DNA from: CAYUWG01 sp964448285
Lineage (GTDB): Bacteria > Bacteroidota > Ignavibacteria > SZUA-365
Assembly (NCBI GenBank): GCA_964448285.1
Contig: CAYUWG010000006.1
Location: forward strand, 1 to 64,000
Length of the DNA: 64,000 bases
Direction of reading: 5' to 3'
The translations under genes and the position numbers were made by a program. This document shows, one piece after another, positions 39,327 to 47,852 of this stretch. The notes under the pieces were generated by a model. That model had not been told where the DNA came from, did no database searches, and was given only the letters and a program-made list of their open reading frames with translations. Position 1 is the stretch's first letter, and the number at the start of each line of letters is the position of its first letter.

Positions 39327-42300
39327 CCCGCGCCATTGAAGAATACTTCCCCATCGTGGACATCAACCGCCTCGCGGTGCCGGAGCGCAATGCGTTCAAG
39401 CCGATCTACCAGATGCACAAGTGGTTTGCGCGACGTTCGTCGTCGGTGTTTCGCGCGATACTGCTTGCGGCAATGAAGCCCGCCGGTATGGACATCATGA
39501 AGGAATTTTACCTGGATCACACGAACGATCCCGACACGAATGGGAAGGTGATACTCGACCCGTTCATGGGCGGTGGCACCACCGTCGTGGAGGCACTACG
39601 GCTTGGCTGCAACGTGATCGGCATCGACCTCAATCCCGTCGCGTGGTTCATCGTGAAGACGGAAGTGGAACCGGTGGACATCGACAGCTTGAAAGCCTCG
39701 TTCGAACGGCTCGCGAATCGCACAGTGGACTGGTCGGGCAAACCGCTGAAGGAAACACTGCTCGATCTGTACAAAACCGTGTGCCCGGGTTGCGGCGGTG
39801 AAGCGGATATCATCTACACGTTCTGGGTAAAATCCGCGCCCTGCACGACGGGAACTTGTAAAACGCAGACGCCGCTGTTTTCTGACTTCATCATCGCACA
39901 GAAGAAACCGTCCATTCGGTACTCCCCTGACTGCACCTGTCCTTCCTGTGCGAAGGAATTCGACTGGGAGCGCGAACCCGCTTCGCTGATCGCTGAAGAA
40001 AAACTGATGGTGTCTGCGACGGCTTATTCCGCCGGTGATGGAAGGCAGAATGCACGATGGGCCTTTTCGGCTGACAAGAAAGTGACCTGTCCGTGGTGTA
40101 GGATGGATGTTAGGCCGAAACCCAAATCGCTCAAACTCAAACGCAAGAAGATTCCGCTCAATGTGTTGCTCTGCCCGCACTGCGAGGAAGTCTGGCAGTA
40201 CCGTGGTGAGTTGCCGGATTCCGTTGCATGCCCGACGTGCGCACATGAATACGATCCAACGAAAGGCAACATCCCCGGCACGGGGAAGTTCATCTGTCGC
40301 GGCACGTGCAACGGCAACGTCGATACCGTGATTACCGCCATTCGCACGCTTCCTGAAGAAAGACTCTTGCCCATCCGCCTGTATGCGATGGAAGGCTACT
40401 GCCCCCGCTGTGCGAAAAAACCGGGCGGGAAAGAAACTCCGATGGTTGTTAACGAACCGATGTTCGAATATCAACCCTCTCCCGGTCACTCCGTGACACC
40501 CCTCTCCCGAACCGGGAGAGGGGACGGGGGTGAGGGTCTTCTCTGGAAAAACTCCGGCAAGTTCTTCAAGCGCGTTTCACCCGTTGACCTTGCCCGGTAC
40601 CTGGAAGCAAGTTCTATCTGGCAGAGAGAGAAAAAGAATCTACCGCACCCGGTTTCCGAAATACCAGTCGGTGAAAAAACGAAGTCTGGCTTACATTCAC
40701 ATCACTACCGCTATTGGTGGCAGATGTTCAATGACAGACAGTTGTTGGCGCTGAGCACGCTACTGAAAGGGATTGGGGAGGAGGGTGAGCAGGTAGCAAA
40801 GGAGATGTTATTAACAGCGTTTTTCAGTGCGCTTGAGACAAGTAATTTGTTTACTAGATATCACTCTACGAGGTTTTTGTCCGCTGGAGTTTTTGCCCGT
40901 CATGATTACCAACCGAAGGTGACAATTTGCGAAAACAACGTCTGGGGTACGCTATATGGAAATCAAACATATAACAATACGTTTGAGAAGGTTATTGATG
41001 GAAAATCTTTCGCACTTAATCCTACTGATCTAAAATATTGTGATGAAAAATATAAACCGATAGCTTCCCATGATTCACTTTCCAACCTCGAGCTGGATGA
41101 AAATGTCCTATTAAAAGCTAAATCATCAACCAATATGGATGAGATAGAAAACTCTTCCATAGAATTTGTTATTACAGATCCACCATACGCCGGCAATGTC
41201 AACTACGCGGAGTTGTCGGACTTCTTCTATGTCTGGCTTCGTCTCCTGCTGAAGGAGAAGTATCCGCAGTTTCTTCCGGAGTATGTGCCAAAGGCGGAGG
41301 AGATTATCGAGAACAGAACGCGGGGAAAATCATCGAAGGACTTCAAGGAGGGACTCCGCGCCGTCTTCCGCGAAGGGCATCGCGTCTTGAAAGACGACGG
41401 ATTGCTTGTATTCACCTTCCATCACGCTGAAGGCTCTGCCTGGGAGGCACTGCTCGAATCGGTCTGTGAAGCGGGCTATTACATCGAAGCCGTGTATCCC
41501 ATACACGGGGAGGCGGAGAACTCACTGCACCTGATGAACAACGAAGCCATCTCCTACGATCTCATACACGTCTGCAAGAAAGCAACCGCCCAGCAGACCT
41601 GGGCGAAGCGCTCCTGGGCAGGCGTACGGCACGATATCAGGAAGAGGGCACGCGAAGAAGCGAGGCTCATCGAGTCCGGCAGGTACGGCAACGAGCCACT
41701 CCCTGCTGCTGATATCAACATTCTCCTCATCGGAAAATGCCTCGAGCTGTACAGCAAGCACTACAACCGCATCGTGGATCATGAAGACAAGCCGATACCT
41801 CTGCATCAGGCGTTGGAAGAAATCAAGATGCTCGTCGATCAGATCGTCGCGCGCGAGAAGCCGCTCCCGCCGGAACTCGAAGAGGGCGTCGATCCCGTCT
41901 CCTACGTCTATCTCACTGCTCTTGCCGGTCAACGGGAAATCCAGAGCGATCACGTCAGCAAGCAGACGCGCGGCATCATCGAAACGTCCGAGTTGAAGGA
42001 ACATGGCCTGCTCATCAAAGGTCGCGCGAAGCGCGGACGTACGTTCGAGATCAAACAACCGGTTGAGCGCCTCAACGACCTGAAGAAGAAGTTCTACGAC
42101 GACGGGGTGTTGACGCAACTCCCGCTGTTCGGTGAGAACGGTTCACCGCTGCCCAAGGGCCTGCTCTTCGTGGATTGCGTGCAACTGCTGTTGGGTCTCG
42201 CGGAGAACGGTGAGAACGTGCTACCGTGGCTCGACCGTCTTCGTGGTTTGCGTCCGCAACTTCGCGCCGCGCTTTCATATCTGCATGACCGGAATATCTT

Positions 42301-42361
42301 CACCGTTCCCTCCAGGAAAATCCTCTCCCTCATCGACGAGCGTACGCTCTTCAATACGTGA
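39323..42361 (+). CDS. DUF1156-domain adenine/cytosine-N4 DNA methyltransferase (PglX-like)
   Basis: 1012 aa. N-terminal DUF1156 (EYFPIVDINRLAVPERNAFK), SAM motif DPFMGGGTTVVEALRLGCNV (about 79-98) with GIDLNP, several zinc-ribbon CxxC pairs (CPGCGG, CTCPSCAKE, CPWC, CPHC, CPTC), then catalytic DPPYAGNVNYAELSDFFYVW near residue 618 and FTFHHAEGSAWEALL. The order I-TRD-IV is alpha-like. It would mark host DNA for the exclusion system. Residues about 385-407 are a palindromic repeat read in frame. The stretch just before DPPY (about 40640-41180) is AT-rich against GC-rich flanks, suggesting an exchanged recognition region. Confidence 0.9.
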   Translation: MTRAIEEYFPIVDINRLAVPERNAFKPIYQMHKWFARRSSSVFRAILLAAMKPAGMDIMKEFYLDHTNDPDTNGKVILDPFMGGGTTVVEALRLGCNVIGIDLNPVAWFIVKTEVEPVDIDSLKASFERLANRTVDWSGKPLKETLLDLYKTVCPGCGGEADIIYTFWVKSAPCTTGTCKTQTPLFSDFIIAQKKPSIRYSPDCTCPSCAKEFDWEREPASLIAEEKLMVSATAYSAGDGRQNARWAFSADKKVTCPWCRMDVRPKPKSLKLKRKKIPLNVLLCPHCEEVWQYRGELPDSVACPTCAHEYDPTKGNIPGTGKFICRGTCNGNVDTVITAIRTLPEERLLPIRLYAMEGYCPRCAKKPGGKETPMVVNEPMFEYQPSPGHSVTPLSRTGRGDGGEGLLWKNSGKFFKRVSPVDLARYLEASSIWQREKKNLPHPVSEIPVGEKTKSGLHSHHYRYWWQMFNDRQLLALSTLLKGIGEEGEQVAKEMLLTAFFSALETSNLFTRYHSTRFLSAGVFARHDYQPKVTICENNVWGTLYGNQTYNNTFEKVIDGKSFALNPTDLKYCDEKYKPIASHDSLSNLELDENVLLKAKSSTNMDEIENSSIEFVITDPPYAGNVNYAELSDFFYVWLRLLLKEKYPQFLPEYVPKAEEIIENRTRGKSSKDFKEGLRAVFREGHRVLKDDGLLVFTFHHAEGSAWEALLESVCEAGYYIEAVYPIHGEAENSLHLMNNEAISYDLIHVCKKATAQQTWAKRSWAGVRHDIRKRAREEARLIESGRYGNEPLPAADINILLIGKCLELYSKHYNRIVDHEDKPIPLHQALEEIKMLVDQIVAREKPLPPELEEGVDPVSYVYLTALAGQREIQSDHVSKQTRGIIETSELKEHGLLIKGRAKRGRTFEIKQPVERLNDLKKKFYDDGVLTQLPLFGENGSPLPKGLLFVDCVQLLLGLAENGENVLPWLDRLRGLRPQLRAALSYLHDRNIFTVPSRKILSLIDERTLFNT
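40475..40543. repeat. GC-rich palindromic repeat, read in frame inside the methyltransferase gene
   Basis: Core stem CCCCTCTCCCG (40499-40509) and CGGGAGAGGGG (40513-40523), 3-nt loop, with a preceding CCCTCTCCCGG and small GTCAC/GTGAC hairpin, followed by ACGGGGGTGAGGG. Same design as 1-47. Read as SVTPLSRTGRGDGGEGLLW; the other copy gives TPLSQAGRGD. Confidence 0.85.
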
Positions 42362-42370
42362 GGCAATGCC

Positions 42371-42793
42371 ATGTCCTACATACTCATAGAACACAACCAT
42401 CTCTCACCGCCCCGCTTGGCAGGTCAGGGTTTTAAGGCAAACACGCACCGTATCGGATTTCTGGACTTCCTCCGTGAATTGGACAGGGAAGAATTTCCAT
42501 TCCACGAAAGCAGTCACCTGCTTGTTGTTGGCCTTGAGGACGTACTGCTTTTTTCGCGTCCCCACATGCACTCCATTGCGTTAGACATCCGAAATCGATT
42601 GAAGCGTGTCGCGAATGATTTTGAACGATGTCCTCATGTTCAAATCGTTTTCATGAAAGGGCATCTCGTCGCAGGCGCAGAGCTTCGGTTGGAAATGAAA
42701 CCTGAGCCATTGCCTCTGCACCTCATTTTCGGAACGCCACAACGGATGGAAAACGGCTTCGTCTATTACTTGGCGCCGTTCAACCTGAGTTAA
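42371..42793 (+). CDS. Unrecognised 140-aa protein of the BREX-like core
   Basis: Between methyltransferase (9 nt) and helicase (36 nt). Contains GFLDFLRELDREEFPFHESS, LLVVGLEDVLLFSRP, and AGAELRLEMKPEPLPLHLIF. No P-loop, no membrane helix, no known motif. Its conserved place in the operon suggests a core component; no function can be assigned. Confidence 0.75.
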   Translation: MSYILIEHNHLSPPRLAGQGFKANTHRIGFLDFLRELDREEFPFHESSHLLVVGLEDVLLFSRPHMHSIALDIRNRLKRVANDFERCPHVQIVFMKGHLVAGAELRLEMKPEPLPLHLIFGTPQRMENGFVYYLAPFNLS

Positions 42794-42829
42794 GTGGAAT
42801 CAGAGTAGGAAAAGGATACAAGGACAGAT

Positions 42830-45685
42830 ATGAATACATCGGCGTTTACCGACAGAACATCGGAAAAGGGCACACCCTATAGTCCCGGCCAACGTGTCCG
42901 AGTAGCCGGACGAGAAGATCTCGGAATAGGCGAAGTGCTACGTGTGAGTGATATCTACGGCGTGTATCAGGCGGACATTATCTTTGAAACCAGTGGATTA
43001 CGACGATTGGAAAGCTTCCCTGTCGAGCGTCTCGAGCATGCCCCCGACTTATGGGAGCGATTGAAGAAGGGAATGTTCGACGATCCGAATGACGTACTCT
43101 TCAAACAACTCGCGTTTCAGTTTCCATTGCAAAACAAGGGAGGTCAACTCTCGAACAGTCGAACGCAATTGTTACCTCATCAGATTCTGCTGACTCGGGA
43201 CGTGGTTGCATCACACCGTCGTCGCTATCTCATCGCTGATGAAGTGGGGCTGGGGAAAACGATCGAGATCGGCATGATCCTTAGGGAACTGGAGTCCCGG
43301 CGTGAAGCGTCACGCATGTTGATCATTGCGCCGGCAGGCCTGATCAAAAACTGGCAACAGGAATTACGGGATGCATTTCGACTGCATTTCGAAATTCTTG
43401 GGATCGACTTCATGGACCACGGCTCAACAACGTGGGAAATGAAAAGCAAGGTGATCGTTTCCATCGATACGATCAAGCGCAGCCCGAGGCTCGATCGTTT
43501 GCTTGCGGGTCCTCGTTGGGACGTGATCGTTTTCGATGAAGCCCACCATTTGAGTCGCAATCGGTATGGAAAGAAAATCGTCCCAACTCAAAACTATCGT
43601 CTTGCCGAATCCCTTCGTTCTCACACGAGGGATTTCCTTCTCCTTTCTGCAACACCCCATCAGGGAAACACCTATCAGTTCTGGTCGCTCATCCAACTCT
43701 TGAACGATTCGCTGTTCGATTCCGAAGAGGCCATGATCCAGCATCGAGGGCTTTTGAATCAGGTCATGATTCGTCGAACGAAACGGGAGGTAACGGATCG
43801 TCACGGGAATCCTATTTTCATGCGTCGTCAGGTTCATACAGAACGCTTTCTGCAATCCGCACGGGAGCGAATGTTCTATGAGAAGCTTACGGAATACCTC
43901 AAGGAGGGGTACTCCGTTGCCCGGATCGGTGAAACCAAAGTGACGACAGAGGAACGCGCGATCGGGTTTGTCATGACGACGTTTCAGAAGATCATGTCCT
44001 CCAGCATTCGTGCTATCCGGCAGGCATTGCGTCGAAGATTGCTCGTATTGCTCATCCGCCATTATATGGAATTAGAGCAGAAGAGATCGAAGCGTGGGCC
44101 TGACGAGACTATAGATCGGAAGATTCTGGAAGTGCAGGATGAAATGCGCATGATTACTTCACATATCCTTGGCATTGATAATATCGCTGCCAATACAGGC
44201 GACATCGATGCCTTCATAGCGCAGACCAGACAAAAGGTGAGTCGCAAATTTCTCGTCGAAGAAAGCACACTGTGGTCCCTTGACGCTGACGAAGAGGCAG
44301 AGGAAGAACTCTATGCCACGGTGAATATTCCCGATGAGATTCGGAAAGTCCGTTCGCTCATCTCCGTTATTCCTGACGGTCGGGATAGGAAATTTGAAAC
44401 GCTCATCAACGCAATCGAATCTATCCGGCAGGATAACCCATCCGAGAAGTTCGTGATCTTTACGCAGTACATCGAGACCTTGAAATTTCTCGAGGAGGAG
44501 TTGGGGGCGCTTTATGGAAAACAAAAGATTGCGATCATTCGGGGTGGTCCACTGGAAAACAAGATTGAAGCTGTAGAAAGGTTCTGGGATGAACGAGGTG
44601 CACAATTCCTTATCTGCACATCGGCTGGTGGAGAAGGGATCAATCTTCAGATCGGAAGGATCCTTTTCAATTACGATTTGCCCTGGAATCCTATGGCGGT
44701 TGAACAACGCATAGGGCGCATTCACCGCTTCGGGCAGAAGGAAACGGCACAGATATATAATCTCATTGCCGAGGATACTGTAGAAGAACATATCTATGAC
44801 CTTCTGAACAGGAAGTTGAGGGAAATTGCGTCACAAATCGGTAAAGTAGATTCATCCACAGGTGAGCCGCGTGAAGATTTCCGCAATGAAATACTGGGAT
44901 TTCTCGGTTCCAGTCCCAGCTATCTCGATCTGTACAAGCGTGCTATCTTGGACAGAGATTACCGACGAACGGAACACGAGATTGAAGAAGCGATACGGAA
45001 AGCGCGTGAAGCAAGTGAAGCGCTTTCATCCTTCACTCAAGATCTCGATTCATTCGATTTGCGCGATTATCTCGCGATGGAGGGATCGTTTACACTTGAT
45101 CACCTAATGGAATTCATTTTTCAAGCAGTACTCCGATTGGAAGGCGCTGTTCTTCCCCGTGATGAGTTTCATTCCATACAGACCCCTCCCAGTCTTTTAC
45201 GGTACCCAAGTGTTTCCGCGAAGTATGACACTGTCACTTTCGATCGTGACGCGGCTATGAGAAAAAAGAGTGTCGAATTCCTTGGTCTCGGACATCCTTT
45301 CGTAGATGCAGTGGTAGAGCATTTTCAACAGTCTGCATTTCCAGGCGACGTGAGCTGTATCTCGCGTTTGAGTCATGAACAACCCTATACCGTCTTCCTT
45401 ACCTTGATCACGATCGGTTTGGAAGATGGTACTGTCCACCAGGAATTGAATCTCATGCGGGTAACACAATCGGGTGATGCACAGGTGTTGCCTGATCACT
45501 GGCTCTTTCAGCGGTTCGAACAGCGCGATTCCTTGTTCGAACCAGTGGAGAGTCTTTTTGATTTCATGTCAATCAGGATGTCGTACGAATCAGCAATCGG
45601 CGCTATTCTGACTCAAATGAAAGCATCAATGATCAATCCTATCAGCGCACGGTTGCGATTGCTTGGAGTATTGAACGTCGCTTGA
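42830..45685 (+). CDS. SNF2/HepA-type helicase of the BREX-like core (BrxHII-like)
   Basis: 951 aa. N-terminal small-barrel segment YSPGQRVRVAGREDLGIGEV, then SF2 motifs: LIADEVGLGKTIEIGMIL (about 135-152), VIVFDEAHHLSRN, FLLLSATPHQGN, and in the second RecA domain KFVIFTQYIETLKFLEEEL, SAGGEGINLQIG, and EQRIGRIHRFGQ. C-terminal 280 residues form an unrecognised helical extension. Closest class is HepA/RapA-like SNF2 ATPases used in BREX and DISARM. AAGGA precedes the ATG. The gene ends 8 nt before the right 56-bp repeat. Confidence 0.9.
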   Translation: MNTSAFTDRTSEKGTPYSPGQRVRVAGREDLGIGEVLRVSDIYGVYQADIIFETSGLRRLESFPVERLEHAPDLWERLKKGMFDDPNDVLFKQLAFQFPLQNKGGQLSNSRTQLLPHQILLTRDVVASHRRRYLIADEVGLGKTIEIGMILRELESRREASRMLIIAPAGLIKNWQQELRDAFRLHFEILGIDFMDHGSTTWEMKSKVIVSIDTIKRSPRLDRLLAGPRWDVIVFDEAHHLSRNRYGKKIVPTQNYRLAESLRSHTRDFLLLSATPHQGNTYQFWSLIQLLNDSLFDSEEAMIQHRGLLNQVMIRRTKREVTDRHGNPIFMRRQVHTERFLQSARERMFYEKLTEYLKEGYSVARIGETKVTTEERAIGFVMTTFQKIMSSSIRAIRQALRRRLLVLLIRHYMELEQKRSKRGPDETIDRKILEVQDEMRMITSHILGIDNIAANTGDIDAFIAQTRQKVSRKFLVEESTLWSLDADEEAEEELYATVNIPDEIRKVRSLISVIPDGRDRKFETLINAIESIRQDNPSEKFVIFTQYIETLKFLEEELGALYGKQKIAIIRGGPLENKIEAVERFWDERGAQFLICTSAGGEGINLQIGRILFNYDLPWNPMAVEQRIGRIHRFGQKETAQIYNLIAEDTVEEHIYDLLNRKLREIASQIGKVDSSTGEPREDFRNEILGFLGSSPSYLDLYKRAILDRDYRRTEHEIEEAIRKAREASEALSSFTQDLDSFDLRDYLAMEGSFTLDHLMEFIFQAVLRLEGAVLPRDEFHSIQTPPSLLRYPSVSAKYDTVTFDRDAAMRKKSVEFLGLGHPFVDAVVEHFQQSAFPGDVSCISRLSHEQPYTVFLTLITIGLEDGTVHQELNLMRVTQSGDAQVLPDHWLFQRFEQRDSLFEPVESLFDFMSIRMSYESAIGAILTQMKASMINPISARLRLLGVLNVA

Positions 45686-45692
45686 TTCCCCA

Positions 45693-45748
45693 GTGCGCGT
45701 GACGTACGAACTTCAGGAGATCGGTGAGCCAAGCTTGAGGACGGTGTT
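45693..45748 (+). repeat. Right 56-bp direct repeat (att-like), displaced 3' end of the synthetase gene
   Basis: Partner of 31199-31254. The same frame continues past it as LEKKFGSE then stop at about 45774, a plausible native C-terminus, so this copy may be the original gene end. Confidence 0.92.
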
Positions 45749-46022
45749 GGAGAAGAAGTTCGGAAGCGAATAAGTGAGGTGATAGATAAAACAAGGCGGA
45801 TCCTTTTACTCGATCGAAGCCAGCAGATAAATCCCTGCGAGAATGACGAGCACTCCGCACACTCTGCGTAGCCATACCATGAAAGACGAAAAGGGCTGGA
45901 CGCCTCCCTATGGTTAATGGAGAAGTGGCTCGCTACCGTCATCGATTCGATTTACATTGAGCAATGGATGATGGAAGCCAATGTTCTTCAACGGTATTGA
46001 TCACTCTATAAGGAGAGGTTCT
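45749..46022. other. Junction region between the island and downstream chromosome
   Basis: 274 nt. It contains the displaced synthetase tail and stop, a minus-strand gene remnant (45806-45910) and AAGGAGAGG before the gene at 46023. Nothing else recognised. Confidence 0.6.
45806..45910 (-). pseudogene. Remnant of a membrane-protein C-terminus (CcdA-like helix)
   Basis: In one minus-strand frame, VQPFSSFMVWLRRVCGVLVI then LAGIYLLASIE and a stop. It reads like the last transmembrane helix of a CcdA/DsbD-type membrane protein. A stop codon lies three codons upstream and no start is present, so only a fragment remains at the island border. The family call is tentative. Confidence 0.4.
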
Positions 46023-46867
46023 ATGATTCGGACCTTTGTGTACATCCTCACATTTTGTCTCGCACGAAGCCTTTGTGCACAAGATATCTATTACCCACTG
46101 TCCGCTGGGAATAAGTGGCAACTTTCTGTTATCCTATCGACGAACCCGATTATCTACGATTACATCAATCTCAAGATTGTCCGTGACACGACAATGCCAA
46201 ATGGACATACATACGCTGCCTTCGAAGACTATGGGCCATTCGAGCGGCAAGTCGGAAATCAGGTTTTCATCTACTCTCAAGCTGACAGCCAGGAGTACGT
46301 CAGGTTCGATTTTTCACGAGCGATTGGTGACACGTCGTTCTATTTCAATTCCGGTAGGGTCATGATGGTCGTTGTGCTGGATACTGGTACATGGAACATA
46401 TTTGGAGAGCCAAGGCGAACCTTCACCTTTTATGAAGGAGAACATCCCGGCATCGATGCATACCACATCATTACTATTGCCGACAGTATCGGACCGATCC
46501 GAATTACACCTTCCCTTGGCGGAGATTATGGCCTCAACGGAGCGGTCATTTCCGGCGCGACATACGGTAAGATCGTCTCCATAGAGAGAGAACAACGACC
46601 ACGATCACCGGTACTCTATCAGAACTCCCCCAATCCGTTCAATTCCAGAACCACAATCTCCTTCGAGGTTGAGGCTAAGTCCAAGGTCAAGCTGGAGGTG
46701 TCGATGTTCTGGGTCGAATGATTTCTGTTCTCGTCGATCAGTCAATCACTCAAGGTTTTCACTCAGTCATCTTTGAAGGCGCGACATCGCTTCCGTCAGG
46801 TGTGTATAGCTACCGACTCATTACCGATCAAGGCGTGTTCACTCGAAGAATGATTCTCCGTAAATAA
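46023..46867 (+). pseudogene. Secreted protein with T9SS sorting domain, single-base frameshift
   Basis: Signal peptide (MIRTFVYILTFCLARSLCAQ), beta-rich body, then the sorting-domain opening LYQNSPNPFNSRTTISFEVE. The frame ends at 46721 as KLEVSMFWVE. Adding one T after 46700 would give EVFDVLGRMISVLVDQ and then GVYSYRLITDQGVFTRRMIL to a stop at 46867, the expected end. So a one-base deletion at about 46701, or a sequencing error, splits a full-length protein. AAGGAG before the ATG. Function of the body unknown. Confidence 0.85.
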
Positions 46868-47010
46868 ACGGCTGCATCACCTGACATGCGCATTCGAGGT
46901 TTGAGAGACAGAAGGAAGCCTTTACTTGCTCAACCTTCGATTCTGGATTTGGGAATGCAGCGAAGCTACTTCGGGTTAACTGAAACTCCATTGCACACAT
47001 CAACGACCCT

Positions 47011-47041
47011 TTTGATTTGTTCGAGCTTTGCTCTATGTTTT
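47011..47041 (+). promoter_or_regulatory. Bacteroidota-type promoter for the outer-membrane protein gene
   Basis: TTTG (47011-47014), 19 nt, TATGTTTT (47034-47041), one mismatch to TTTG-N19-TAnnTTTG. The ATG is 41 nt downstream. Confidence 0.55.
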
Positions 47042-47081
47042 CGGTCGGTAAAGGTTCTCATCACTCTTGGAACGAGCCTGA

Positions 47082-47705
47082 ATGCGTTGGAAGATAGTAC
47101 TCATAGGGGCATTGCTTGGCGTCGGGCTGTGCAGTCAATCTCTTCTGTCGCAGGATAAGAAAGCACACGACTGGTTTGCGGACATAACACCATCGCTTTT
47201 GTTTGGCATATCAGCACACTCATTGACCGACTACGAGGGCGGAGTTGGTATTGGTCTTCACGCTACACCGTGGACACTTTGGCGCGTTGGCGCGAGTGTA
47301 CGATACAGGTCTTCGCGTTCGATTGATGTGAGTGATACGCTGTTTTCCAGTGACGAGAAATCCTCAAACTTAACCCTTTCCTTTTCCTTTTCTCCGATAT
47401 TTCTGCTTCGGAAATGGGATATCTACTATCTTTTCACGGCGCCATTTATAGAGTGTGGTTATTCATGGAGTTCAAGCGAGTGGAAGAACCGAAATCCTAT
47501 GGAGTACCTTTCGGGGAGTTACTCCAACGAGGATTGGAATTTTGCCGGTGGTATTGGACTTGGAGGTGGATTAACTGTCTCCTCACAAATCACGTTTACG
47601 GGGGAGTATCGGCTGATTTTTTCCCCATCATATGCTCCGGTGTTTTTGTTCGACGGCCTGTATTGCGGGACTTCATTATCTCTAGCGATCATGGTTAAAC
47701 TCTGA
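47082..47705 (+). CDS. Outer-membrane beta-barrel-like protein (207 aa), paralogue 1
   Basis: Signal peptide then alternating beta strands: WFADITPSLLFGISA, GGVGIGLHATPWTLWRVGA, LSFSFSPIFLLRKWDIYYLF, FAGGIGLGGGLTVSSQITFT, with a C-terminal strand LSLAIMVKL. Paralogous to 47853-48503 (same spacing of TPSLLF/TSPSLLF, GIGL/GIGF and WDIYYLFTAP/WDAFYVFTAP). Family OMP_b-brl-like; substrate unknown. Confidence 0.8.
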   Translation: MRWKIVLIGALLGVGLCSQSLLSQDKKAHDWFADITPSLLFGISAHSLTDYEGGVGIGLHATPWTLWRVGASVRYRSSRSIDVSDTLFSSDEKSSNLTLSFSFSPIFLLRKWDIYYLFTAPFIECGYSWSSSEWKNRNPMEYLSGSYSNEDWNFAGGIGLGGGLTVSSQITFTGEYRLIFSPSYAPVFLFDGLYCGTSLSLAIMVKL

Positions 47706-47852
47706 TCGATAAAGTTCACAATGGTAGCATCGGATATACCCCGTACTTGTTCGAGAAAGCATCGTGGTAGTACCGACCAGCAATATCGTGACACTCTTTG
47801 CTCCGTTCTCTCAATCCACTTCAGAAAATCTCATTCACATTAAGGTAACCTT

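Larger units (their letters stand above)
31255..45692. mobile_element. Defence island inserted at the 3' end of the synthetase gene
   Basis: 14.4 kb between the two 56-bp direct repeats. All genes are on the plus strand and several (35.8-38.1 kb) are visibly AT-richer than the surroundings. Contents: BREX/Pgl-like core, two toxin-antitoxin pairs, one unassigned membrane/MBL module. The repeat geometry is that of an element that duplicated a gene end on entry, but no integrase was found, so the route of entry is open. Confidence 0.7.

Noticed and set aside
31255..45692. Integrase, recombinase or transposase in the island
   Set aside because: All island ORFs were inspected for such motifs; none has a recognisable tyrosine/serine recombinase or DDE signature.
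46886..47158. 90-codon plus-strand frame before the outer-membrane gene
   Set aside because: Overlaps the promoter and start of the barrel gene and has no protein features.
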